From the NCBI RefSeq assembly GCF_001640805.2, contig NC_066855.1:3809867-3873866 (forward strand): DNA of 64,000 nt, written 5' to 3'. The notes beneath the pieces were generated by a model. That model did no database searches. It worked only from the letters and a program-made list of their open reading frames with translations, and was not told where the DNA came from. Both the position numbers and the translations under genes were made by a program. Every line of letters starts with the position of its first letter. Position 1 is the stretch's first letter. Below, in pieces: positions 1 through 13,218 of the stretch. Source of the DNA: Lates calcarifer (Eukaryota > Chordata > Actinopteri > Centropomidae).

Positions 1-39
1 CATCTGGTTACAACTGTGCTGCATTTTGGCTCAAGCAAT

Positions 40-270
40 TGTTTGCCATTTTGGGAAATACACTTATTTTCTTTCTGACGGAGGGTTAGATGACAAGATA
101 CACACCACGTCTGTGTTGTAAATATAAAGCTACAGCAAGCCCAGGACAAGGTCAGCTTTGCTTAGCATAAAGACTGGAACAGCTAGCATGGCTCTACTCA
201 GAGGTAACAAAATGTGTCTACCTACCCATAAAGCACTTATTTCTTTAATCCATAACTTTGTAGACAAATC
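40..270 (+). repeat. old percomorph-type interspersed repeat, forward copy
   Basis: The stretch reads ccattttgggaaatacactt, gggttagatgacaagata, taaatataaagctacagc, tagcataaagactggaac and agctagcatggctctactca in order. I recognise this series as one short repeat family that is common in spiny-rayed fish. Its reverse complement appears near 17760-17990 in this same window, which supports the call. Confidence 0.6.
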
Positions 271-3200
271 AGCGTGGTAGCAGCCTTCTCATTTCATTCT
301 CCACCAGAAAGGAAATGTCAAACTGTCCCTTAAAATGTAAGTGGGAACACTGGTAATAAACCTTGTACCTGTACACTGTTCATTGTGCTCCATATAATTT
401 TAACTACCTGTCGCTGCAACTTTTCCATGATAGTTTAAAGTAATTTGCAGTAACAGATAATAAAAATGATTACAAGCACGTAGAAAAGAGTGTGCTGGTA
501 CAGATTTTGCCCTTGGTACCACCTGCTTTGTTAAAAATGCTGGATTTGCATCATCTATTTTCAAAAGTAAACCAAGTTTGAAAGAACCAAATTCATAAGC
601 ATTTCAGTGCCTCATAAAGGCTTGAAGCGAGATTCACACAAGAAATTGCAGCAGCGTCATCGGGGTCAAGGCTCGTGGTTACAATAAGTGCACCAGTGGA
701 TTTATTGGACTCTGAATCTATTTCTGTAGTTTATCTCACCTTAACACAAACGTCTATGTGTTCAAGTCAGAAAAACTTGCACTGCTAATTGTCCCCTTAA
801 AAGCATTTTTTAGTCAGTTAATATCTGTTGATTCTAAGAGCCGTGACAAGAATTAATACTTAACTGCATCTAACACGCTAACATTCTCCTGTAGTCGCCT
901 CCAGTATTAACTCTGGAAAACAGTCCGCAGTCTTTTCTCCTCCCTCCTGTTTGCTTACAAAGTACTATAATTATTTTAGCTTCATAGAAACACTTTGTAA
1001 GCTCTCTCGACAAGCTCAGTAGCTTGACAAGTGTGACAAAGATGACAGGACTTTGAGTCAAAATATGGATAATTGCCCACCTCGCCTCATACAGTCTTGA
1101 GAGAATGAATAAAGAAGAAGTCCAATTATTCTACTACTTTCCTACTTTAATCTGATCCAGGATCCATCTCAGTCAAAACCCTCTCATCCCTGCATTTTGA
1201 TCTGAGTGAAAAAGATCACATGCACTCGACGGCTCAGAGTGAAAACAAACACAGCACCCTGGGTGACACCATCACACTGTGAACCCATTCACCTGGATGA
1301 CTGACAGCTGTCACCAGGATTCCTGTCAGGGCGGTGAGGGCGGGGGGACGACTCTGCCAGCATGGTCACAGTGCCTTCACCCACCTGAACCAAAACAAGC
1401 TGATTCTGTAACGTCACAGAAGGTTTTTCCTCAGGATTAGGACGGCAACACAGTGCAAAGAAAGGAAAATAAATTGGATGCAGCTGAGAATCAGTGATGA
1501 CAATTAAAAGCTTATTTAGTTTTTAGTTTGGGTCAAACAAAATAGAAAATAAAGACAAGCTTAGATCCCACAATAATACTCCTCTGCATCCTAATCAACA
1601 ATTAAGACAATAACTCTGAACTGTGTTGAATTATGAAAGAAAAAAATCATAGAAATTGAAGGAGTCTGACTTAAATATTATTCACTAGATCCCAACAGCA
1701 ACCTCCACTAAAGTCTAATCATCTAAGCTGTCAGCTCGCACCCGTCACAGCCGAGCAATTCTGGATAGATGGCAGTTGTGTAAAGTGCTGGGTGAAAGGT
1801 TATTATGTCAACAGAATCAATGCACAGGGCATGTACAGAGGATATTGCGTACATGAAGAAGAAGCCCAGAAAACACAGTGTTCAAATGAAAACTAAAAGG
1901 TTGGACTGATGGTGGTGCTAGAGGAAAGATTTTTTTGTCCAAATTTCATGTTGCCAAATGTATTTTAAAACCCAGAGGACAGTCTGGCAGATAGTGTGTT
2001 TTTATGACAGACAGAGCTGATTACATAATCTGCAGCTTTTGGTAGAGGTACAATACAGTAACTATTACCACCACCTTGTGTAGGAGATATCAACCACTTA
2101 AAAAAAACAACATGTTGAATAATTCCATTTCACTGTCAATAATATTGTAACCGTGACGTTGTCAGTGATTTCAAAGTAACAGACTGAGGATGGATGTTTG
2201 GGATTCATAAAAAGTGGCAGCTCAGTCGTCCCTCTTAATGTAACTCCTGCTGGGAATTTAGTCATCTAAACCTTGCTGCCTTTCACTTATATGGAGTCTG
2301 ACACTGCCACTGCTAATGCCATGAATTATTTTACAGACAGTGATGTTCAGAGTCTTCACAGTCACAGGATGTGGAAATAAAACTGGTCTGTGGTCTCTGA
2401 AGTAGCCATTTTGGATGCTATTGAAAATATTTACTGTTGACTCAGGGTGTAATCCCATAAGGGAATGTAATCCTTTAAAAGGGCTTTTACACAATAGTAG
2501 CTAAATATGCAGGCCTCTCCATGTGTTTCACTGGGACTGCGTTGGTGCATCAGGGGGTTCTGCAGATGGTTCTGTGTTTAATTGCAGGGTAATGTCGCAA
2601 ACGTGTTGGTCCTGGTTTTATTTTTCCTGCTGTGTAATGTAAGCCGTTCAGCAATGGACAGCACTACCCAATGTGAAAGCATGACTGTGAGGTAGAACAA
2701 CGTGTAGCGTGCACCGTGTAGCAGTGTCCTGATTTGGTGAAATATAAATGTGGATTATTAGTGTGAGGTAGTAGGCAAGCTATGTGGACAGTACTTAAAT
2801 TAACTCTAAATAGTTGCACATTGACATGAATAATGCGCTAAATCAGCTGCCAACATCTTATAATGTAACTTCATTCATCATATAAAAGTTTCAATGATTC
2901 AGTAACAAGATGTTGGTTTAATTTAAATGATGTTGTAACCTGATATCTTAATCTTTTTGGATATTTTTATGTGGCATCAATAAAAATCCACTGCGTAGCA
3001 ATTGGTATTTAAGGGTAAAATTAGATTTTGGCTAAAGCAGTTGTTCCATGTGTTTCATTAAAAACAATGTCCTATCCCTGCATACTGTTTAGGAAGGCTA
3101 ATGCACCATTCGCTTTATTTTTGGAGCTTTGAATTTGTTTTGGTGGTATTATATTGTTCATCTATAATGACTCTATGATGGCTGCTAGCTTGTGCTAGCA

Positions 3201-6024
3201 GGCTAGTTGTCCTACTTATTTTGAACTAGCAACTGTTGCTATTGTTATATTCTCGCTTCCTTAAAGCAATATCTCAACAAGCAAGCTCACACTCAAAGGT
3301 TAGTTATAGTAGAAAAGATCAGAAGCAGAGCAACAAATCATGCCTTTGGCTGTCATCTTTGCATTTTTAGGTGCATGGAGTGTTAGCACAAAGACTTGAA
3401 AAAGTTATATTTATTGCTGACTGAGTGGGAGCAAAGTTCAATTAACACAGTGTCATTTTTGAGAAAACATACCACATGAAAGAAATGTTTTATTGTATTT
3501 TACCAGTGAAGTATAGAATCCACATTTCTAACTTATAATCGAATCCATTCGAGTCTATCGTTTCCATCGGTGGGTGTTTTCCATCCCACAGTCAGTTGAA
3601 TGGCTGCCTGAAGATTTCTAAAGGTCAGTTATTATGATTTCCCTCAGACCTCTGTGAGCTTGACAAGATGGACGTCTGGCTGTGCAAGATTATTGCTGAC
3701 CAATATTAAAGCTTTAACTCTTCCTGTTATTTTTCTACAAAGAACCACTCACAACACTGGCTGTGTATATAGTAAAACTGGCTTAAGGCTACATTATTGC
3801 TATTTTACATCGATCACTGACAGGAGGAAACAGGCATTTATTTATATGAAGTTGTCACAGAGGACTACTTAAGGGTTTGTCAGGGAAATTTGGTGGTTTT
3901 TGAAATATATGCCAGCGTTTGAACCTCAACATTAAAGGAAAAGACATTTACATGAATTCACACTGCAGGGTAAAGGCGCAGGCATGTCAGGATTACAGTA
4001 AGTGTGACTACACTGATGAGACAGCGTTTGGATGATGAGCTTATGACCACCAGGTAACAGACAGTGCCGTCAGCAACGCACAACATGAGTGTGCACTACA
4101 TAACACTGCAGAGGCAGAGTCATACAGCACCAAAACACAGAGTGATTTCAAAGCCGCACCGTCTCCCTCGTGGGAAGACAGACATTCAGCATGAAGCCGA
4201 GAGGCAATCCTCCCGGGGCAGAACCGGTATCTGTGCTTTTCTCATGTCCCGGACAAGAATATATTCTCTTCTGCTACACACTGAAGGAGGGTGGGGGAGC
4301 AGGGTAGACGACACATTCACCTCCATCCCTTGATGTGCACTGTATAGTTGTGTGTGTGTGTGTGCAAGAGAAAATGAAGAAGGAAAAAACAAAGAGAGAC
4401 AGAGACATCAAGAGAGAGCCAGAGCACATGTATGTAGGAGGAGTGCCTCTATCTCATATTGGCCTGGGTCCATTGCTCCTGGCTGTACAGTGTAATTTCA
4501 ATGCCTGTTTGATTCGGCGCTGAAAATTGTAAGCAGCTGACTCATCTATTATTCCCTCTTTCTCCTCACTCTGCAAATGGATAAACCCTCTTCTTTTCTT
4601 CAGCTGCAAAACTGCCTCACTGTCATTACTCAACCCTCTCCATCTCTCTCTTCCTCTCTCTTGTCATGGCAACAGTATTCTCTCGTGTAGTATTTGCTCT
4701 GCAGCACACGGCGAGTTCGCATTGTCCCGCAGTCACCCGCGCCCACATATCAACAGGCAGGCCGGCTGTACTGTACTGAAAAAGTCATTGTTATGCAACC
4801 TATGTTATGTTGCCTGCTGCTCCGTCGGTCTGTCTGTTCATCTCCCTCCACTTATTCTTCACGTGTCTGCTCTGCCTCCTCTAAGCTTGTTCTAGGTCAC
4901 ATCCTAACAGCTCTGTCAGGCATTGTCAAAAAAGCATGCATGTTTTATTGAAGGACTTGCTCTAGTTTGGTAAAAAGGCAATTTTATGAGTCATCTTAGG
5001 GTATAACCGAGCAAGGCATTTTGATGTTGAATAGATGTTGACACAAAAGTCTGCACCGACAATGAAAACCTGTGTAAATAGAGCCTGACAATGAAAGCTG
5101 AGACGTGCGCAGTTGTCCAAAGCTGCTGTGTGTTTTGTTCTGTGAAAATGGAAGCGTCAGTAAATATCTTTGTGATATTAGTTCAGAACAATTATATGAA
5201 AACTGTGCCCAAAACAAGCTACATGAGACTACAAAAGGCATTCTCTAAAGTCTTCTGTATTTATTATGTATCTCTTGACTTGTCCAAATCATTCACCCTT
5301 ATGTGACAGTGTACACGCATCCTTGTGTGTGAGTAGGAGTGTGTGGGGTCCTCTCCGTTTCTCTCCATATGCACATTTAGTCACAGTGAAAATGGTAAGC
5401 AGGTTATGTGTGAGCCTGTGTGAGGCGGGAGGCGAGAGCTTCCTCTTTATTTGCCCTCCTGTTACAGTACATAAGAGAAGCGCCACTTCTGTCTTGACCT
5501 CATCCCTTCGGTCCATATCGCTCTCCTGCAGCACGGAGGACAGCGAGGATCACAGAGTGGGGAGAGGCATCAAGATGTGGCCGTTGAGCTCATGGGAATT
5601 TCGCCAGGAGCTGGGTGTAAAATCCCCTTTTATACGGCGCGCTGTAAGGTGAATGAGTTCATGTGGGGGCTTGAGCAAAGAAGGCGGGTTTGGGGCCTGA
5701 GGTGAACCACTCAGACCTACGTGATTGGTGGCCATGGGGGAGAATATTCATCAGATACTTGTGATGTATAAACAAGAAAGTTTGCTAGCATGAGAGAGAG
5801 ACAGAAAGTGAGACAAGAACAGATGTCCGAGGCTCCATGGGTCTTGCTACCTGCTGGCGCCATCAGCAGTGGGTGGAAAGTTTGAAGTGTAAGGGCCAAA
5901 AAGCTCACAGACAGAAACTATTTGACACCGACGCTTATACGTTGAAAGAGTGCCAGCTTTAGGAGAGTCAAGCAAACAGCTCACAGCTTTTAGAGGTGCT
6001 TCAAAAGTCACTGAAGAGCCTTCA

Positions 6025-6545
6025 GATCAGTGACTCCCAACCAGGGCTATTTGTTGCCAGAGGATATGTGGAAAGACTGCTCATGTAATTTGAAATAAAT
6101 AACTGTATGTGCATATAGTGAGTCAGCTATAACATCTCAACACCATATGCTGTGTTGCTGAGACAGTGCTCAAGTATCAAGCAGGAGCAGATCCAAACAG
6201 GTAGCAAGAAATAATGGATGTGTGGTTGAAAATAAATTGCTAGAAGAGATGAATAAAGGTTCAAACAGTTAGCTAAAAGTAACTTGAATAGAAGAGGTGA
6301 AATCGCTGAAAGTAACAGGTTAAATTTGGTAGCTAATTGTAGCAGAGAAGCAAATGGTTAGCTAAAGGTAATGGATAAATAGTTGAAACAGCTAGCTTTT
6401 GCCACTAGTAGAATGAGTGCAAACTTAATTAAACCAGACATTACCCAAACAATATTTTATAGTGTTAAATAACAGTAAATAACAGTTTTGAACATCCAGC
6501 AGCTGTGGAGGTTCTGCTTTAGACTACAGCACTTGGCAGTTTCGC
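6025..6545. repeat. old interspersed repeat with internal degenerate tandem units
   Basis: The block opens with gtgactcccaaccagggcta, an end typical of a teleost repeat family, and closes with aacatccagcagctgtggag followed by ttctgctttagactacagc. Inside, between 6195 and 6400, a unit like ggttagctaaaggtaatgga followed by taaatagttgaaacagctag recurs about five times in degraded form. Non-coding. Confidence 0.55.
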
Positions 6546-9500
6546 GACACAATACGTTCTAGTGCTACAGAATGAGAACTTGGGGAAAATCTAGCCAGGT
6601 TCAATGTGACAAAAGGATCTTATCATTTTAAAGGCATGTCACTGGCACCAGCATTCATTTATTTTCCCAGAAGCAGTGCCTTAAGGACTTCGGCGTGCAT
6701 GGTCATGAATAATATATCTCATGTAGCTTAGCCTTAAGGCTGCTGTATGGCATTCAGCGCACAACACTGTCTGTCTGTTCCAACGCTATGTGTCAGATCC
6801 TCAGTCTTATATATGGCCTTGTTTTCCAAACATTGTTCATCTCATTATCATCACCATATGCTGCTAGCTTTGTCTTCGCTCATTAGCATCAGTACACTCC
6901 CATTTAGGAAGAGATAGTGAGAGGGAGCTCAGAGGGGGGGCACGACGGAGAGAGTGTCGTGAAATGCTCAAGAGATACAGAGAAGTGTGCGCAGCCAACT
7001 CTGCTCCAAAACCGATCACATATCTCTGAGTAATTCTCATGAGGGCTGACCATTAAACAGATAGGAGTACGATGCAGGGAAACCGTATTATTGAGAAGTC
7101 TGTCATGGGAAATGGCGGTGGGAAATGATAGCAGAGAGAATAGCTTATCTACCCTTAATTGTTCCTCCCTGAGCCTTTGAAAGCACAATGACTTCCGCTG
7201 CACCCTTTTATGATTACAGCCTTCCGTCATACCTTCCTCATTTTGAAGATCTATCGATTTCTATTGTTCCTTTTTTTTTTTTTTCTCCTATTCACAGAGG
7301 AACATTTGCAGCAGGATTCAACAACTGTCTCCCTCTTGCATTGTCTTGTCACAGGACAATGCATTGATGCGAGTCTCATAGGACATTGTTAAAGCTAGCC
7401 ACTGAATCAATAGTAAAATATCACTCTGATATCTATAAAGGCCTGTTAGCTGTTTAATCTAGATATATCTCAGTCTTTCTTAGATTTCTATCTGTGTCTA
7501 AGCCTAAACTGTGGCAGATGGGGGCACCCATTTGTAATGCCATTGTAATGTGTGATTGCAACTGACTTCACACTCACATTTAAAAGGAAAAGAAATCTAC
7601 CTTGTGGCATGTACACGGCACAGGCGGATGGAAACAGCTCACACGTGAAGGGTATTAGAGCAAATGAAATGCAAAATAACACCTCCGGATAACAAGACCT
7701 GTTTATCAGACGCTTAAAACCCAAAGTCCTCTGCACTGCTGAGTGTTGACAGATGTGTGGGAGAACACCAGGTAGAAAACTAAATGTGCCAAAAGTTGTT
7801 TGGAAAGAAAACCGCCAAGTGCTGTCTAATAACTGCAATTTAATATCCGCAAAAAATCAAGAATAAATCAAAGAGCACACTGGCCTTGTTTCTCTTTGAA
7901 TGAGATAGTAGAATGAGCTTTAGTTAATACATCATTAGCATGGCAGGCTACCAACACTGACCACTGAAGAGGAAAATGCTCAGAATATAATAAAGATTCA
8001 GGGAGTAATTGATCTGTCTTTATTTCTTAACAGTTACCAGAGCTGTAAACTCAGGATGTTTAAAGATACTGATCCAATACCAGTGCTCTCTATTTCCAAA
8101 ATTTAAGATCTGTGCACCACATTCACTGGAACCTATTGGGAACCTTTTTTACTCAGATAACATGAGGATGTGATGCGAAGAAACTGTGACTTAATGAATG
8201 TAACTGATTGACTGAATGACACTGATGAAGTAAGTGTGCTTAATGTGGATCTGTCACACCTGGCTGAAGCCCGTTAGACTCAATAATGTTAGACTCTGCT
8301 CCATTATTGATCTGGTCTGTAGTACGATCTAATATACAGTGTAAAAACAAGACACATGAGTACTTGAGTATATGTTTAGGGATGTTCGGATCTGATATGC
8401 AAGATCTGACCTGTTTTCCTTCACACACTCCTGCGACCCCCTAAAGACTTCACATCATTCCAGTATTCAGGTTTCTGTCACATGATTGTATCTCGTAAGG
8501 TCCTTGGGCAGTCATCTCCGGTGGCTACAGACTGGGTGTTCCTCCCTGTGACAGGGCTCATCAGTCACCGGGCCACAGAGAGAGAGACAAGCAGACAGCG
8601 AAAGCAGAGAAATAAATACCTGCTCCACTAAAGCACATGATTGACAAAGAGGAGCCCTTATTCATCATGATGATGGAGCACCACTCAAGGAAACAGAGAA
8701 ACAATAACATCTGGGCCTATTGTTTCCCGCAATGATCTTCTGTCTCTCTCACAGAAAAATGTTCCGTTTTTAAGTCATGGCCTGATTGTTTATGAATTTT
8801 TGTGAGACAAAGAAGCCACTTTTAAAAGTTAGTGTCCTTTATGTTTGTCCTCCTCTAACTTTTTCTTTCATCTCCCTCTGAGTTTCTTTTTTCAAGGGCT
8901 TGTTCGAGTGTTTCTCAGCTTCCTGATTGGCAGGATGCTACCGCTGCAGTGCCACCTTGACTTACTGGGCCATACTGTCTCCCCCTCTTCCAGAGTAATG
9001 AGTCAGCAGTGGGACTGCCGCTCCATCAACTGAGGGCAACATGCTGCTAGAGACAAAGAGAGACAGACAGATAGGGAGGGAGGCAGTGGGAGATGGTGAT
9101 GATAATGATGTGTGCCTCTGTGGGGGGCTGACACCTTTGACAACATGTCAGCAGTGCCGACCCAGATACCACAGCAGAGAGACAGGCAGGACTCTGCTTT
9201 CCAATGGTGGCTTGTGAGAGCCTGTCAGGTAGTTATAGCATTTATGATGACAAAAGTAAAGGAAAACATATGTGATTTAAACTGAGGCAATGTGGTATTA
9301 CGCTGGAATAAACTTGTTAGTAAACAACATTCAGTATTCTTGAATTGGAGCAGATTTAAAGAGCACTGTGAACATAGTTGACTAATGTCTCCAGAGCTTG
9401 AGACAATCTTGTCTTGGGCTTGAGACTGCAAAAATTCAACTGAGCCTTGCATTACAAACTGAGGGTGTGAAGTTTGGAAAAAGGAGGCATTTTGGAGATG

Positions 9501-11239
9501 AGGAGGATCCAGTGAAAGACAGAAGTGTAGAATCCAGTGTTTTTGGAGCCTGATCCATGTGATTTTCATTTAGTATGTCTTGGTATCATCTGCCTGAATT
9601 GACTGTTTCGAAAGCGATGAAATCACTGGGGTAACACTGATATTTTCTCAGAAACACCCTGAATGACGCTTTGATTATTTTGTTACACTGCTTCAATACA
9701 TGTTTATATTTTTATTTGATTAATTCCTGTTAGCTTTGTTCTGTGCAAAGCATCAGGTATCTGATTTTTAATGGAGGTTAAACTCCTATCACATTCTCAC
9801 CTTAATACTTAATCCAGCAGCCTCTGTTATAAAACACCAGGCAGACTGAAGGCAGGATTCTGATGGCTGATAGTGTTTAATTAACTGCAACCTCAGAATT
9901 TATTCTCCCTGCAGTCTCTGACCCACAGTCTGCCCCTCTGGCTCGGCTGAAGAGAAGCTTTATGTTTAAAAGCTTTAGTCTGCTGCACCTGGCCCTTGGG
10001 CTGAATCCCTGGCAGGTTTAAGTGTTGGGAGCACAGCTGTGAGGGGCTTTTCTTGGCCTGCGAAGACAAGACAGGGCAGTATAGGCAGATTTCTCCTTTG
10101 CTCATCCCTCCGCAGCCAGCAGCAAGCGGCAGGATGAGAATGCACGACAGTAATTGCCGAATTCAGGCAAACCGCGGAGTTAAATGTTAGCGGTAACGGG
10201 TAAAGCTGCATGCAGTTCACATGGCATCAAACAATCTAATCAATCCTAGGCTGCAATTAACAGGCTTTTGTTTATTTGGTAAAGAAAGGGCTTCTAGGTG
10301 TATGTCTAGAGAGCTGCACAGCAAGTAACCCCTTGTTACATACTTTCTAGAGTTGGCCTGAAGCACAAGAGCTCGATAACATGATGCTTTATCATCATCT
10401 ACAGACGTCATTTGTTCTGCCTGCAGACTTTATGACATTTCAAAGTTTCTTCCCCACAATCTGTTACTCTCTTTGTTTCTCTTTCATGTTCTCCTGACCA
10501 ACCCCCCACCCCACGAAAGCCACAAGACAACACATCAATGATGAAGCGAGTCAAAGCGAGGCAGCAGAATAGCCTTGCATCCTGCACATCGCTCCATCTG
10601 TGGGGTATATAAGCCGTCTCATGCTCCTCTCCTCCTTTTTAGCTAAAAAGTACTGATTTCGCCTTCTGCTCGCTCGCCGGGGGTAATCTGACGGGGAGGT
10701 TTTTACTTCACCAAGGCTGTGATGTGTTCCGGGGTGTGTGTTTGCGTATGCTCCTCGCTGGGCTGTGACAGCATAATTTGCTTAAAGTGAATGCGATCGG
10801 GTGCTTTATTGTGGTGGAATTAGTTTACTAGAGGGTGAAAGGCTACCGCAGGGCCAGATTGAGAGACTTGGTGTTTAGAGTGATCTCTCTCCTCCCTCCG
10901 TCTCTCTCTCTCTCTCTGCCTCTGCGTTACTGCCATATGCCTGTCTGATATCAGCACATGGTAGGCAACACACTTTTATCCGTGTGCCTGTTTATTTGTG
11001 TACCTGTTTATCGGTCCTCTATTTCTCTCCGTGCCTCCTCCTCCTCCTGCTCAATCCCCTGCTCTCTCAGTCCATCTGTTGTCAAAAAGCCGTATTTATC
11101 TCCCTGTCTCTCTGCCCTCTTGTCTAGCTGCAGCTCAAAGAGCAGGTCAGCACACTTTGACTACTCATGCACACATCCAGAAGGGCATCTGATTCCTTTC
11201 CCCTGCTTTCCTCCAACTCATGAAAGATATCAAATTTGT

Positions 11240-11254
11240 GGGGGGGGGGGGGGG
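11240..11254. repeat. G15 homopolymer
   Basis: A run of 15 G, prone to length errors in sequencing. Confidence 0.9.
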
Positions 11255-13190
11255 TATTATTTCAGGAACCTCAGAGTGGCCTAGAGGGATCTCCGTACTG
11301 AGAGGGACAGATTAGCCTGCCAGTGAATCCCACAGTCCACTGCAGGACCTGTCTATTTATCCACAAAGATGCCTCGGTGACGTTCTATTATTAGCAATAT
11401 AAACTAAATACAGCACTTATTGATGGCCCACGCTGCAGGAAACAATTCCAGCAAGACATCCCATACTCCCTCAGAGAGTTGGGGATGCAAGCAAGAAAAT
11501 TGAGAGGGGAGAGAAAAAGTAGGTTACTGAAGAAAGACCGGCTGCCTCGCTCCATTTGTAAGCAGGAGAACACAAGCACTGGCAGGGTGCAAAGTGTACA
11601 GTGTGTGTGCGTCATTGTGTACTGTGTAAAGTGTGCTGTGTGAATGTGTTGCTGTGTCTTTGTGAGGGAGACAGTGGCTGGAAGAATTGTGCAAAGAACA
11701 ACAGAATGGGTAGCATTTATGGATGCATGTGAGTAGATGTTCTCTAAGTGTGTACATGCTATTGCACATGTTCTCTCTCATGAATGGGCACACATTCTCA
11801 CATGGACGTTTGCACTTAGGAGTAACCGTTTGTGCATCAGTTTAGTGCCTCTTTCCACATGAATACCTTTGTTTTTCGTGTGTTTTTATTTCATGCACAT
11901 ACTGTGCTTCGTATCTCTCAAATGCTATTTGATAGCGTTCATGTGACGGACTGTGCAAAGGCAATGGTCCTGCAGAGTGGCAATGTAACTGTCGGCTCTT
12001 TCTGCACCGCTCCGTGTCTTGGCAACAGGGAGTGCGAGGGAACCAGTGCGAGCAGACAAAGACGCTTCCTTCTGCCTGACGAATGCTGCAGAGCGGGTGA
12101 GGCAGGCAGGCAGGCAGGCGAGAGATGGCTTCTGTGCAACAGCATGGGGGTAAGAAGTGGGTCATAAGGAAATCCCCATATGGACGAGCCCCCCACCACC
12201 TTATCCCGCTGGGCACTGCCTGCGCTGCCAGCAGCCCTCCAAAACTAACCCAGAGCCCCGAGCGAGAAGCACAGAGGGGGCAAACACTGGGCTACATATA
12301 TACCAAGTTGGCAGTTTATTTGGAACAAGCTCTGCCTTGACACAGATTGTACATTCTAACAAGTTATATGTCACGTGACTGCATGTGTGTGGAAGACCAG
12401 CATTTCGTGCGTCAGTTGGTGTTAGTCAGAGTAATCGAATCAGTAAGTGTAACTCAATGTCGGAAAGGGCAAATGAATAACCTTAGTGATTTTGAATGGC
12501 TCGCTGATTTTGTTCTGTTCAAAATGGTCGCTGCCCTCAGCCGTTTCACTGATCTACCAAGAACAGCGAGAGCAAACAGACTGCAACTTGTGGATCAAAG
12601 GCAAAAAAGGAGAATGTCATGAGTCCTGCAACGCAACTTTGCTTGGTCAAAAACAAATCTAGGTTTCTCTGTACATCAACATGGGGTTTCTACCACTGAT
12701 GGACAAAGAAACCTGAATCAGGATCCTGCTTCAGAATTATGCCCAGGCTTGCAGCCACCCTCTTTGCATAATGACATATCATGGAACAAAACTTGTATTG
12801 TGAGTGTTCACTGAAATGCATGTTCCCCAGATATCAACCCATTCCAACACATCTGGGAAGGTGTTTGAAGGTCAGTTCTTACATGGCATGGGTTCATATT
12901 TGTACAACAAATATCCCCTGGAGCCCATGCACAGATAATAAATTCCCTCTGTTCTAAAGGCCAAAAGGCGTGCAACAAACTTCCAGATAGCACTTAATAA
13001 ATCGATAACTCAGTGTAGTTCCTAAGCAATGCTCCAGTCTTCACAGTGGGTATAAACAGTAGTAGTGTCTGCAGACTGATGAGGGTTTTCCCTCAGAAAT
13101 GTATTCCTCTCAGGGAGGAAGTGCCTCCTCAACTGCATTTAGAAAAAAGTGAGCTACTTTTTTTTTTTTTTTAAACTATGCCTGCATACT

Positions 13191-13218
13191 GTACACACAC
13201 ACACACACACACGCACAC
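13191..13218. repeat. (CA)n microsatellite
   Basis: A CA run with one CG interruption, following a T homopolymer at 13159-13173. Confidence 0.9.
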